64,000 nucleotides of DNA from Bradyrhizobium murdochi. Lineage in GTDB: Bacteria > Pseudomonadota > Alphaproteobacteria > Rhizobiales > Xanthobacteraceae. The stretch covers positions 75,414 through 139,413 of the forward strand of contig NZ_AXAU01000004.1 of the NCBI RefSeq assembly GCF_000472965.1, given 5' to 3'. Position 1 is the first letter of the stretch; every line of letters begins with the position of its first letter. The translations under genes and the position numbers were made by a program. Under the pieces are notes generated by a model, which worked only from the letters and a program-made list of their open reading frames with translations, did not search any database and had not been told where the DNA came from. This document shows, in pieces, positions 27,451-35,682 of this stretch.

Positions 27451-27547
27451 GTAGGGTGGGCAAAGCGACAGCGTGCCCACCATGTCCCGGCAAATATCTG
27501 TGGCTAGAATGGTGGGCACGGCGCTATCGCGCCTTTGCCCACCCTAC
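27451..27547. repeat. GTAGGGTGGG inverted-repeat element, copy 1
   Basis: 97 bases with GTAGGGTGGGCAAAGCG at the left end and the inverted CGCGCCTTTGCCCACCCTAC at the right. Inner GTGCCCACCAT and ATGGTGGGCAC pair too, giving a nested double stem. Copies 2 and 3 are at 37812 and 40668. It lies between the convergent ends of the DUF1178 gene and the DMT permease. Confidence 0.85.
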
Positions 27548-27556
27548 GGCTTCTGA

Positions 27557-28456
27557 CTACGCCGCCACCAATAGCGCCACGCCCACCACGATCAGCACAA
27601 TGCCGGACAGTTCGCGCGCCGACATCGGCTGCTTGAACGAGTAATACGACACGGCCTGCGCGAACAGCACCTCGACCAGTGCCAGCGTGCGCACATTGGC
27701 CGCCGCCGTCAGCGCAAGTGCCAGAAACCAGAATTGCGAGGCGAATGCGCCCATGAAGCCCGCGAGCATCGAGGGCCGCCACAGTCCGAGGATCGCCTTG
27801 AGCACATCAGGCGCGCGGGCGAGCAGATAGACCGTCAACACCAGCGTCTGCACGAATAGGCTGAACACCAGTGTATAAGACGCTGCAGTGACGAAGGAGA
27901 CGCCGGGCACCACAATCACGGCGCCGCGAAAACCGACGGCTGACAACGCAAAGCAGCCCGCTGCAACCAAGCCGATGATGGTCGGCTTCAACTCCGCAAA
28001 GCCCTTTTCGCCGCCCGGCCGCAGCGCGGTGATGACCACGCCGATGGTCGCGATCACGATCGCGACCACTTTCAGCAGCGTCAGATGATCACCGAGGAAG
28101 ATGAAGCCGAAGATCGCGGTCTGGATCGCCTCGGTCTTGAGGTAGGCCGTCGTCACGACAAAAGAGCGATCGTTCATCGCGAGCAGCATCAGGCCGGTGG
28201 CGACGATCTGGCTGAGCGCGCCGAGCAGCAACCACGGCCAGAATATAGCCGTCGGCCACGGCACGGGATCGCCAGTTGCAGCGATCACGATCGCGAAAAA
28301 GACCAGTGAGAACGGAAAGCCGAACAGGAAGCGGATATTGGTCGCGCCCCAGGTCCCGAGCGGTCCCGTCAACGACCGCTGCATCGCGTTGCGCGCGACT
28401 TGGCCCAGCGCAGCGATGATGGTGAAGGGAATCCAGAGCGTGGCGACGGAGAGCAT
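27557..28456 (-). CDS. EamA/DMT family permease
   Basis: 299 aa with ten predicted helices. The first half begins MLSVATLWIPFTIIAALGQV and contains RFLFGFPFSLVFFAIVIAA; the second half repeats the EamA domain with MLAGFMGAFASQFWFLALALT and TLALVEVLFAQAVSYYS, ending in a VLIVVGVALLVAA helix. Drug/metabolite-type exporter; substrate unknown. Start at the first ATG, 28456. Isolated between a repeat element on each side. Confidence 0.85.
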   Translation of the reverse strand: MLSVATLWIPFTIIAALGQVARNAMQRSLTGPLGTWGATNIRFLFGFPFSLVFFAIVIAATGDPVPWPTAIFWPWLLLGALSQIVATGLMLLAMNDRSFVVTTAYLKTEAIQTAIFGFIFLGDHLTLLKVVAIVIATIGVVITALRPGGEKGFAELKPTIIGLVAAGCFALSAVGFRGAVIVVPGVSFVTAASYTLVFSLFVQTLVLTVYLLARAPDVLKAILGLWRPSMLAGFMGAFASQFWFLALALTAAANVRTLALVEVLFAQAVSYYSFKQPMSARELSGIVLIVVGVALLVAA

Positions 28457-28556
28457 GGAGGATACCGGCGGGATGCTGCTGCACCGTGCCGGGCGGGATG
28501 CGTCAGGTCAACCGGAGCGGCGTCATGACTGGGATGCGCGCGGCCACAAACGCGCC

Positions 28557-28675
28557 GTCGTCCCTGCGAACGCAGGGACCCATACGCCGCGGCCCGCGGA
28601 AGGGGCGCGCGGGAGACGGCTTTGCTTCAACAATGTATGGTAGTGGTTATGGGTCCCTGCGTTCGCAGGGACGAC
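28557..28675 (+). repeat. Double-hairpin palindromic repeat, copy A
   Basis: 119 bases. Both ends are near-perfect hairpins: GTCCCTGCG-AA-CGCAGGGAC on the left and GTCCCTGCG-TT-CGCAGGGAC on the right. The middle holds CCCATACGCCGCGGCCCGCG and GACGGCTTTGCTTCAAC. A second copy in the same orientation lies 318 bases away on the far side of the GIY-YIG gene. Resembles a REP doublet (BIME). Confidence 0.9.
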
Positions 28676-28692
28676 AGCCGTATGGTTTGCGC

Positions 28693-28974
28693 ATGTATTA
28701 CGTTTACATTCTCGCGAGCCGGCGTCATGGGACGCTCTATATCGGGGTGACCAACTCGCTGGCGAAGCGGATGGAGCAGCACCGCAACGGCGAGGGCTCG
28801 TCATTCGTCAAAACCTACGGAGTTTACCGGCTCGTTTATGTAGAAGTTTTCGAGCGGGCGGATGAAGCGATTGCGCGGGAGAAACAGCTCAAGCGCTGGA
28901 AGCGCGACTGGAAGATCGAATTGATCGAGCGCGAGAATCTGGAGTGGCGCGATCTCAGCGATCTGATCGTTTGA
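28693..28974 (+). CDS. Small GIY-YIG nuclease-domain protein
   Basis: 93 aa from ATG at 28693 (MYYVYILASRRHGTLYIG), the YhbQ/URI-like single-domain family. The GIY and YIG elements are present as YVYIL and LYIGVTNSLAKR; the catalytic Arg is probably in NSLAKRMEQHRNGEG and the conserved Glu in YVEVFERADEAIAREKQL. The C-terminal KRWKRDWKIELIERENLEW is typical. A nuclease acting on DNA, with unknown target. It stands alone between two direct copies of the palindromic repeat (28557-28675 and 28994-29113), 17 bases from the left copy and 19 from the right. Confidence 0.9.
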   Translation: MYYVYILASRRHGTLYIGVTNSLAKRMEQHRNGEGSSFVKTYGVYRLVYVEVFERADEAIAREKQLKRWKRDWKIELIERENLEWRDLSDLIV

Positions 28975-28993
28975 ATACTTGCCGCCTTTATCC

Positions 28994-29113
28994 GTCGCCC
29001 CTGCGAACGCAGGGGCCCATACGCCGCGGCCCGCGGAAGGGGCGCGCGGGGAGACGGCTTTGCTTCAACGACTCCGAGCGGTGGTTATGGGTCCCTGCTT
29101 TCGCAGGGACGAC
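28994..29113 (+). repeat. Double-hairpin palindromic repeat, copy B
   Basis: 120 bases in the same orientation as copy A. The left hairpin is GCCCCTGCG-AA-CGCAGGGGC: both arms differ from copy A by one base and still pair. About 55 bases of the middle, CCCATACGCCGCGGCCCGCG onward to GCTTTGCTTCAAC, match copy A almost exactly. The right hairpin is GTCCCTGC-TTTC-GCAGGGAC. Confidence 0.9.
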
Positions 29114-29128
29114 GATAACTGAGAATCC

Positions 29129-29896
29129 CTACACCCCTTCCGCGACCACCATGTAGTTCACGTCCATGTCGGACGAGATGCTCCATCTGTCGGCGAGCGG
29201 GTTATAGACCACGCCGGCCTGCTCGGTGATGGTGAGGCGGTTGTTGGCGAGATGCCGGGCGAGTTCGTCCGGCGTGACGAACTTGTCCCATTGATGGGTG
29301 CCGCGCGGCAGCCAGCGCAGCACATACTCGGCGCCAACGATCGCAAGCGCAAAGCTCTTCCAGTTGCGGTTCAGCGTCGAGACCACCATCATCCCGCCCG
29401 GCTTGACCATCGCCGCGCAGCGGGCGAGGAACGCGCCGACATCGGTGACATGCTCGATCACTTCCATCGCCAGCACGACGTCGAACCGCTCGCGGTGGTC
29501 CATCTGCTCGATGGTGGTGCAGCGATAATCGATCGACAGATGCCCCTTGTCGGCGTGCAGCTTGGCAGCCGCAATATTGGTCGCGGACGGATCGATCCCG
29601 ATCACCTGCGCGCCCAGCCGCGTCAACGGCTCGCACAACAGGCCAGCGCCGCAACCGATATCGAGGATCCGCAGCCCCGAGAGGCAACTCAGGCTCCTGG
29701 CGTTACGCTCAAACTTGCGGCAGGCGGCGTCGCGGATATAGGCGAGCCGCAGCGGGTTGATCTTGTGCAGCGGGGCCATCTTGCCTTTGGGGTCCCACCA
29801 CTCATCAGACAATTTCGAAAATTTCGCGACTTCAGCCGGATCGACCGTGCTGCCAGTGGCGGAGAAACCGGCGGATGAATTTTGCTGCATGGCCAT
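29129..29896 (-). CDS. ubiG: Bifunctional ubiquinone O-methyltransferase UbiG
   Basis: Methylates both hydroxyl groups during ubiquinone synthesis. 255 aa. It starts with the UbiG-specific VDPAEVAKFSKLSDEWWDPKG and MAPLHKINPLRLAYI; the SAM loop is ILDIGCGAGLLCEPL, then DVVLAMEVIEHV and LNRNWKSFALAIVGAEYVL, followed by LPRGTHQWDKFV. Full length with normal family residues. The PH-domain gene lies 3 bases upstream on the same strand. Isoprenoid precursors for its substrate come from genes such as ispG and ispA in this window. Confidence 0.96.
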   Translation of the reverse strand: MAMQQNSSAGFSATGSTVDPAEVAKFSKLSDEWWDPKGKMAPLHKINPLRLAYIRDAACRKFERNARSLSCLSGLRILDIGCGAGLLCEPLTRLGAQVIGIDPSATNIAAAKLHADKGHLSIDYRCTTIEQMDHRERFDVVLAMEVIEHVTDVGAFLARCAAMVKPGGMMVVSTLNRNWKSFALAIVGAEYVLRWLPRGTHQWDKFVTPDELARHLANNRLTITEQAGVVYNPLADRWSISSDMDVNYMVVAEGV

Positions 29897-29899
29897 TAT

Positions 29900-30379
29900 T
29901 TACGTACCGGCCGGTCGTGCCGTGATGGCATTGCGAAACGCCAGCGGCGAAGCAATGGTGTCGAGGGTCTTGCCACCCTCACCGACCCCCGAGACCGTTA
30001 CATCGCCGTAGTTGAGGATGCGGCCGAGGATGCTCTGGTTGACGTCGACGCTCTCGACCTTGTCCACACTCATCTCGAACGTCTGCCGCTGAACAAAGCC
30101 GGTCTTGTGGACGACACGGAAATTGGTGACGTCGGTCTCGGTGGTCCATCGATGAAACCAGGCGGTGACAGTTTTGTACAACGCAGCGATGGCTGATATC
30201 GCCGCCAGCGACAGACAGATCAGTACGGATGGGCCCGCTGGCACCATACCTGAGATCACCAGGAATACGCCCGCTACAATCCAGCCGATGATTGCCGGCA
30301 AGAAAAAAATCCAGTGCGCGTTGGTCGAATACAGCACCCTTTCGCCGGGCTGCAGGATTTCATCGATATAACGGCCCAT
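29900..30379 (-). CDS. Two-helix membrane protein with a bacterial PH-like domain (DUF304)
   Basis: 159 aa from the ATG at 30379 (MGRYIDEILQPGERVLYSTN). Two membrane helices at about 24-44 and 48-70 (IFFLPAIIGWIVAGVFLVIS and ICLSLAAISAIAALY) are followed by a PH-like domain: TDVTNFRVVHKTGFVQRQTF, VESVDVNQSILGRILNYGDV, TVSGVGEGGKTLDTIASPLA. This is the YdbS/YdbT-like or bPH_2 type. Upstream in-frame residues are ignored because they lie in an implausible basic stretch. Function unknown; it precedes ubiG by 3 bases and diverges from lysC. Confidence 0.85.
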   Translation of the reverse strand: MGRYIDEILQPGERVLYSTNAHWIFFLPAIIGWIVAGVFLVISGMVPAGPSVLICLSLAAISAIAALYKTVTAWFHRWTTETDVTNFRVVHKTGFVQRQTFEMSVDKVESVDVNQSILGRILNYGDVTVSGVGEGGKTLDTIASPLAFRNAITARPAGT

Positions 30380-30555
30380 ACGCTCGTCCTGAATTAACCC
30401 GTCACCACGGCAATTCGCGCCATTTTTGGGTCGAAAACGGAACCGGGGGTGCTTGCCCCGGACCGCGTCGCTATGTATACGCCGCTTTCGGCCCGGGCGC
30501 TCCACTTTCCGTTCGGGTCACCTAACTTATCCTCACAGGGAATGCACGCGTCGTC

Positions 30556-31809
30556 ATGGGCCGCCTCGTGATGAAATTCGGCGGCACGTCCGTCGCCAAC
30601 ATCGACCGAATCCGCAACGTCGCGCGTCACGTCAAGCGCGAAGTCGACGCCGGGCATGACGTCGCCGTCGTGGTGTCGGCCATGGCCGGCAAGACCAACG
30701 AGTTGGTCGGCTGGTGCGGCGACGCCTCGCCGCTGCATGATGCGCGCGAATATGACGCCGTGGTGGCATCCGGCGAACAGGTGACCTCGGGCCTGCTCGC
30801 GATCGTGCTGCAGGGCATGGGCATCCAGGCCCGCTCGTGGCAGGGCTGGCAGATCCCGATCAGGACCTCGGACGCCCACGCCTCGGCGCGGATTCTCGAG
30901 ATCGACGGCAGCGAGATCAGCGCCCGCTTCAAGGATCGCCAGGAGGTCGCCGTCATTGCCGGCTTCCAAGGCATCAACCCGCAGACCAACCGGATCACCA
31001 CGCTTGGGCGCGGCGGTTCGGATACCTCGGCGGTGGCGATCGCCGCCGCCATCCGGGCCGACCGCTGCGACATCTATACCGACGTCGATGGCGTCTACAC
31101 CACCGATCCGCGGGTGGTTCCCAAGGCGCGGCGGCTCGACAAGATCGCCTTCGAGGACATGCTGGAACTGGCTTCGCAAGGCGCCAAGGTCCTGCAGGTA
31201 CGCTCGGTGGAACTCGGCATGGTGCACAATATGCCTGTGTTCGTTCGTTCCAGCTTCGACAAGCCAGAGGATATCGACCCGCACGGCACCCCGCCGGGCA
31301 CGCTGATCTGCAGCGAGGAGGAAATCATGGAAAGCCACGTCGTCACCGGCATCGCCTTTTCCAAGGACGAAGCCCAGATTTCCGTGCGCCAGATCGAGGA
31401 CAAGCCGGGCGTTGCGGCGGCGATCTTCGGCCCGCTCGCGGAAGCCAACATCAATGTCGACATGATCGTGCAGAACGTCTCCGAGGACGGCAAGACCACC
31501 GACCTCACCTTCACCGTTCCGGCCTCCGATTATACCCGCGCCCGCGACACCATCACGTCGGCCAAGGCCAAGATCGGCTATGCCCGGCTCGATACGGCCA
31601 CCGACGTGGCCAAGGTTTCGGTGATCGGCAGCGGCATGCGCAGCCATGCCGGCGTCGCCGCGCAGGCGTTCACCGCGCTGGCTGGGCGCAACATCAACAT
31701 CCGCGCCATCACCACCTCCGAGATCAAGTTTTCGGTGCTGATCGACGCCGCCTATACCGAACTTGCGGTCCGCACGCTGCACACGCTCTACGGGCTCGAT
31801 CAGACTTAG
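30556..31809 (+). CDS. lysC: Aspartate kinase
   Basis: First step of lysine, threonine, methionine and diaminopimelate synthesis. 417 aa from ATG 30556. The kinase part has MKFGGTSVANIDRIRN near residue 6, VVVSAMAGKTNELVG, GRGGSDTSAVAIAAAI and TDVDGVYTTDPRVVPKARR. Two ACT regulatory domains follow: QISVRQIEDKPGVAAAIFGP and VSVIGSGMRSHAGVAAQAF, consistent with feedback control by lysine and/or threonine. The order lysC, ptsP, prfA, prmC is conserved in rhizobia in my recollection. I see no riboswitch or attenuator in the 176 bases upstream. Confidence 0.97.
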   Translation: MGRLVMKFGGTSVANIDRIRNVARHVKREVDAGHDVAVVVSAMAGKTNELVGWCGDASPLHDAREYDAVVASGEQVTSGLLAIVLQGMGIQARSWQGWQIPIRTSDAHASARILEIDGSEISARFKDRQEVAVIAGFQGINPQTNRITTLGRGGSDTSAVAIAAAIRADRCDIYTDVDGVYTTDPRVVPKARRLDKIAFEDMLELASQGAKVLQVRSVELGMVHNMPVFVRSSFDKPEDIDPHGTPPGTLICSEEEIMESHVVTGIAFSKDEAQISVRQIEDKPGVAAAIFGPLAEANINVDMIVQNVSEDGKTTDLTFTVPASDYTRARDTITSAKAKIGYARLDTATDVAKVSVIGSGMRSHAGVAAQAFTALAGRNINIRAITTSEIKFSVLIDAAYTELAVRTLHTLYGLDQT

Positions 31810-32123
31810 AACGATTTTCTCTCAAACTTGGCGCATGGTCTGATCGCCAAACCGTTGCGGTTTGGCGGATCATGCGTTTCGCTGGCGCAGCCCTGAACCA
31901 CACGTTATTGCTTCTGGCAGGCGTTTTGCTTGGCAAAGCAAGCCTCGATTGGCTATACGGCCTATGAGGTGCGTTGCCGCAAACTGCACCACAGGCGATC
32001 TCGATTCGGCCTGGATCGGTGGCCAGCGGCGGCGCCGAATGAATATAATTGTAGTGTTTCGTGCGTTTCACGCCAGCTACCGGCCACCCGGCGGGCTGGC
32101 CTCGCGGGGGAGGATACCAGCAC
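31810..32123. other. Intergenic region lysC to ptsP
   Basis: 314 bases. It contains a 31-codon frame (31872-31967) with a hydrophobic middle that I do not regard as supported, an AT-richer patch at 32038-32055 (GAATATAATTGTAGTGTTTC) that could hold a promoter for ptsP, and GGGGGAGG 8 bases before the chosen ptsP start. No terminator hairpin is obvious after lysC. Confidence 0.4.
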
Positions 32124-34391
32124 ATGCGGAGCACGTCGGGAGGTCCCCGCGTCTTGCTGAGACGGCTCCGCGAAACCATGGCGGAGAAGGTCTCGGCGCA
32201 GGAACGCCTGGACAAGATCGTGGTGCTGATCGCGGCCAACATGGTGGCCGAGGTCTGCTCCTGCTATGTGCTGCGCATCGATAACACGCTCGAACTTTAC
32301 GCCACCGAGGGTCTGAACCGCGACGCGGTGCACCGCACCGTGCTGAACGCGCATGAGGGCCTCGTCGGCCTCGTCGCCAGCGAGGCGAGCCCGCTCAACC
32401 TCTCGGACGCGCAAAGCCACCCGGCGTTCTCGTTCCGCCCGGAAACCGGCGAAGAAATCTACCATTCGTTCCTCGGCGTCCCGATCCTGCGCGCCGGCAA
32501 CACGCTCGGCGTGCTGGTCGTGCAGAACCGCGCCAAGCGCACCTATGTCGAGGAAGAGGTCGAGGCGCTGCAGACCACCGCCATGGTGCTGGCGGAAATG
32601 ATCGCCTCGGGCGAACTGGCGGCGCTGGCGCAGCCCGGCGCGGAACCTGCGGCGCGGCATTCGCTGCACAAGACCGGCGCGATCCTCTCCGACGGCATCG
32701 CGCTCGGCCATGTCGTGCTGCACGAGCCGCGTGTCGTCATCACCAACTACATCGCCGAAGACCTGCCGAAGGAAATCAAGAAACTGGATGCAGCGCTGAC
32801 CAAGCTGCGCGCCGATCTCGACCGCATGCTGGAGCGCGGCGACGTCGCCGACGGCGGCGAGCACCGCGAGGTGCTGGAAGCCTACCGGATGTTTGCCAAC
32901 GACCACGGCTGGTCGCACAAGCTGCATGAGGCGGTTGCTACCGGCCTCACCGCGGAAGCCGCGGTCGAGCGCGTGCAGTCCGACACGCGCGCGCGCATGC
33001 TGCGCTCGACCGATCCTTATCTGCGCGACCGCCTGCACGACCTGGAAGACCTCGGCCATCGCCTGATGCGGCAACTGGTCGGCCAGGATCACGCGCCCTC
33101 GCGCGAGCAGCTTCCCGAAAACGCCATTCTGATCGCGCGCGCGATGGGACCGGCGGCGCTGCTCGACTACGACCGCAAGCGGCTGCGCGGCCTGGTGCTG
33201 GAGGAAGGCACCGCGAATTCCCACGTCTCGATCGTGGCGCGCGCGCTCGGAATCCCTGCGGTCGGCGAAGTCCCGAACGCGCCCGGCATTGCCGACCCCG
33301 GCGATCCCATTATCGTCGACGGCACGTCGGGCTCGATTTATGTCCGCCCCTCTGCCGAGATCGAATCGGCCTATGCCGAGCGGGTGCGGTTTCGCGCGCG
33401 GCGGCAGGCGCAGTATGCCGCGCTGCGCGACAAGCCCTGTGTGACCAAGGACGGCCAGCCGGTCGAACTGATGATCAATGCAGGCCTCGTCATCGACCTG
33501 CCGCATATCGACGACACCGGCAGCGCCGGCATCGGGCTGTTCCGCACCGAGCTGCAGTTCATGGTCGGCCAGAGCCTGCCGCGCGCCTCCGACCAACTCG
33601 CGCTTTATCGGACCGTGCTTGACGCCGCCGGCTCCAAGCCGGTCACGTTCCGCACCCTCGATATTGGCGGCGACAAGGCGCTGCCCTATATGGAGACCGT
33701 GATCGAGGAAAACCCGGCGCTGGGCTGGCGCGCGATTCGGCTCGGGCTCGACCGGCCGGGACTGCTGCGCGGCCAGATTCGCGCGCTGCTGCGGGCCGGC
33801 GGCGGCCGCGCGCTGAAGATTATGTTTCCGATGATTTCGGATGTCACCGAATTCGACCAGGCCAAGGCCATTGTTGAGCGCGAGCTGACATACCTGCGCC
33901 AGCACGGCCACGCGCTGCCGGAACGTATCGACGTCGGCACCATGGTGGAAGTGCCGGCGCTGCTCTATCAACTCGACGAACTCTTGAAGAAGGTCGATTT
34001 CGTTTCGGTTGGATCGAACGACCTGTTCCAGTTCTTGTTTGCGGTGGACCGCGGCAACGCAAAAGTTTCCGAACGGTTCGACACCATGTCGGTGCCGATC
34101 CTGCGCGCGCTGCGCGATATCGTGCGGAAGGCGCAAGCCGCGAAGAAGATGGCCTCGCTGTGCGGCGAGATGGCCTCAAAGCCGCTCGGCGCGCTGGCGC
34201 TGATCGCGCTGGGTTATCGCTCGCTGTCGCTGTCGGCCACCGCGCACGGCCCGGTCAAGGCGATGATCCTCGACCTCGACGCCAAAAAGGCGGAAGCTGT
34301 CCTGATGCCGCTGCTCGACGCGCCGGCCGGCAGCGTCTCGATCCGGCAGAAGCTGACGGAATTCGCGGAAGCCGAGGGGCTGTCGTTGTAG
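32124..34391 (+). CDS. ptsP: Phosphoenolpyruvate-protein phosphotransferase PtsP (EI-Ntr) with GAF domain
   Basis: Entry enzyme of the nitrogen-related PTS, phosphorylating NPr with PEP; it links nitrogen/carbon status to potassium uptake and other processes. 755 aa from the ATG at 32124; the frame is open further up but the Shine-Dalgarno GGGGGAGG supports this start. GAF domain at about 30-160 (LELYATEGLNRDAVHR, LGVPILRAGNTLGVLVVQ), PEP-utilising N and swivel domains with the phospho-His at 367 (GTANSHVSIVARALGIPAVG), and a TIM barrel with GIGLFRTELQFM, RTLDIGGDKALPY, FVSVGSNDLFQF and SLCGEMASKPLGALALIALG. Intact residues suggest activity. prfA follows 57 bases on. Confidence 0.95.
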   Translation: MRSTSGGPRVLLRRLRETMAEKVSAQERLDKIVVLIAANMVAEVCSCYVLRIDNTLELYATEGLNRDAVHRTVLNAHEGLVGLVASEASPLNLSDAQSHPAFSFRPETGEEIYHSFLGVPILRAGNTLGVLVVQNRAKRTYVEEEVEALQTTAMVLAEMIASGELAALAQPGAEPAARHSLHKTGAILSDGIALGHVVLHEPRVVITNYIAEDLPKEIKKLDAALTKLRADLDRMLERGDVADGGEHREVLEAYRMFANDHGWSHKLHEAVATGLTAEAAVERVQSDTRARMLRSTDPYLRDRLHDLEDLGHRLMRQLVGQDHAPSREQLPENAILIARAMGPAALLDYDRKRLRGLVLEEGTANSHVSIVARALGIPAVGEVPNAPGIADPGDPIIVDGTSGSIYVRPSAEIESAYAERVRFRARRQAQYAALRDKPCVTKDGQPVELMINAGLVIDLPHIDDTGSAGIGLFRTELQFMVGQSLPRASDQLALYRTVLDAAGSKPVTFRTLDIGGDKALPYMETVIEENPALGWRAIRLGLDRPGLLRGQIRALLRAGGGRALKIMFPMISDVTEFDQAKAIVERELTYLRQHGHALPERIDVGTMVEVPALLYQLDELLKKVDFVSVGSNDLFQFLFAVDRGNAKVSERFDTMSVPILRALRDIVRKAQAAKKMASLCGEMASKPLGALALIALGYRSLSLSATAHGPVKAMILDLDAKKAEAVLMPLLDAPAGSVSIRQKLTEFAEAEGLSL

Positions 34392-34448
34392 CGAGGCTTA
34401 AGTCCCGACAACGCCACCTTTCCATATCCGCTGCCAGAGAAATACGCC

Positions 34449-35528
34449 ATGTTACCCGAAGCCAAACTCGATATCCTGCTCGCCCATCATGCCTCGCTCG
34501 AGGCCGAGTTGCTGGGCCAGGTGAATTCCGAAAAATACGTCCAGATCACGCGCGAGCTCGCCGAGCTCAATCCGCTGATCGATGCGGTCAAGGCGTATCG
34601 GACGGCGCGGGCCGAGATTGCGGGCGCCGAATCGCTGTTGGCTGATGCCGGCACGGATGCTGAAATCCGCAGCATGGCCGAAGCCGAGCTCGAAACGCTG
34701 CAGGGGCGCGTCGCTGACCTCGAGCAGAAGATTCGCGTGGCGCTGCTGCCCAAGGACGCCATGGACGACCGCAACGTGATGCTGGAAATCCGCGCCGGCA
34801 CCGGTGGCGACGAGGCCTCGCTGTTCGCCGGCGACCTGTTCCGCATGTATGAGCGGTTTGCCGCCTTGCAGGGCTGGAAGGTCGAGGTGATCTCGGCCTC
34901 GGAAGGTACCGTGGGCGGCTACAAGGAAATCATCGCCGAGGTGCAGGGCCGCGGCGCGTTCGCCAAGCTGAAATTCGAATCCGGCGTGCACCGCGTGCAG
35001 CGCGTGCCCGACACGGAAACGCAGGGGCGGATTCACACCTCGGCCGCAACGGTGGCGGTGCTGCCCGAGGTCGAGGATGTCGATGTCGACATCAAGAATG
35101 AAGATCTGCGGATAGAAACCATGCGCGCGCAGGGCGCCGGCGGCCAGCACGTCAACAAGACTGAATCCGCGATCCGTATCACGCACATTCCGACCGGCAT
35201 CGTGGTGATGATGCAGGACAGCCGCTCGCAGCACAAAAACCGCGCGTCCGCGATGAACATCCTGCGCTCGCGCATCTACGACGCCGAGCGCCAGCGCGCC
35301 GACGCCGCGCGCTCCGCCGACCGCAAGGAGAAGGTCGGCTCCGGCGACCGAAGCGAGCGCATCCGCACCTATAATTTCCCGCAGGGCCGCGTCACCGATC
35401 ACCGCATCAACCTGACGCTCTACAAATTGCCGCAGGTGATTGCGGGCGAAGCGCTGGGCGAACTGATCGACGCGTTGACGACCGAGCACCAGGCCGCCCA
35501 GCTCGCCGCACAGGGCGCGGCAGCGTGA
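34449..35528 (+). CDS. prfA: Peptide chain release factor 1
   Basis: Decodes UAA and UAG and triggers peptide release. 359 aa. The codon-recognition loop region contains [19 protein letters not shown], consistent with the PxT-type release factor 1, and the peptidyl-transferase GGQ motif lies in [19 protein letters not shown] near residue 232. It is followed by [28 protein letters not shown] conserved blocks. PrmC, which methylates the GGQ glutamine, is encoded 154 bases downstream on the same strand, with a palindromic repeat inserted between them. Confidence 0.97.
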   Translation: MLPEAKLDILLAHHASLEAELLGQVNSEKYVQITRELAELNPLIDAVKAYRTARAEIAGAESLLADAGTDAEIRSMAEAELETLQGRVADLEQKIRVALLPKDAMDDRNVMLEIRAGTGGDEASLFAGDLFRMYERFAALQGWKVEVISASEGTVGGYKEIIAEVQGRGAFAKLKFESGVHRVQRVPDTETQGRIHTSAATVAVLPEVEDVDVDIKNEDLRIETMRAQGAGGQHVNKTESAIRITHIPTGIVVMMQDSRSQHKNRASAMNILRSRIYDAERQRADAARSADRKEKVGSGDRSERIRTYNFPQGRVTDHRINLTLYKLPQVIAGEALGELIDALTTEHQAAQLAAQGAAA

Positions 35529-35541
35529 GTAACATCCGGCT

Positions 35542-35661
35542 GTCGTCCCCGCGAAAGCGGGGACCCATACGCCGCGGCCTCGCAATGTGGGCGGTGGGGG
35601 TCGAGACCTCTCGCAACAGTAAAGGCCTGTGGTTATGGGTCCCTGCGTTCGCAGGGACGAC
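35542..35661 (+). repeat. Double-hairpin palindromic repeat, copy C
   Basis: 120 bases inserted between prfA and prmC in the same orientation as copies A and B. The left hairpin reads GTCCCCGCG-AA-AGCGGGGAC and again pairs despite base changes; the right hairpin is GTCCCTGCG-TT-CGCAGGGAC. Ends CCCATACGCCGCGG and GGTTATGGGTCCC match the others, while the middle diverges. As it sits inside an operon it may act in mRNA processing or partial termination. Confidence 0.88.
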
Positions 35662-35682
35662 GTCGAGATTGTGGCTCGCCGC

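Noticed and set aside
27451..28675. CRISPR-like array from the many repeats around 27451-29113
   Set aside because: The repeats are long, palindromic and few, without regular spacers or cas genes.
30380..30555. Lysine riboswitch or leader before lysC
   Set aside because: The 176-base gap is too short and lacks a visible aptamer; lysine riboswitches are also not expected in this group.
31872..31967. 31-codon hydrophobic frame between lysC and ptsP (MRFAGAALNHTLLLLAGVLL)
   Set aside because: It has a plausible helix but no convincing Shine-Dalgarno and lies in a non-conserved gap; support is too thin to call it.
31962..34136. 724-codon minus-strand frame opposite ptsP
   Set aside because: It lies antisense to a fully conserved PtsP with intact motifs and has shadow-like composition.
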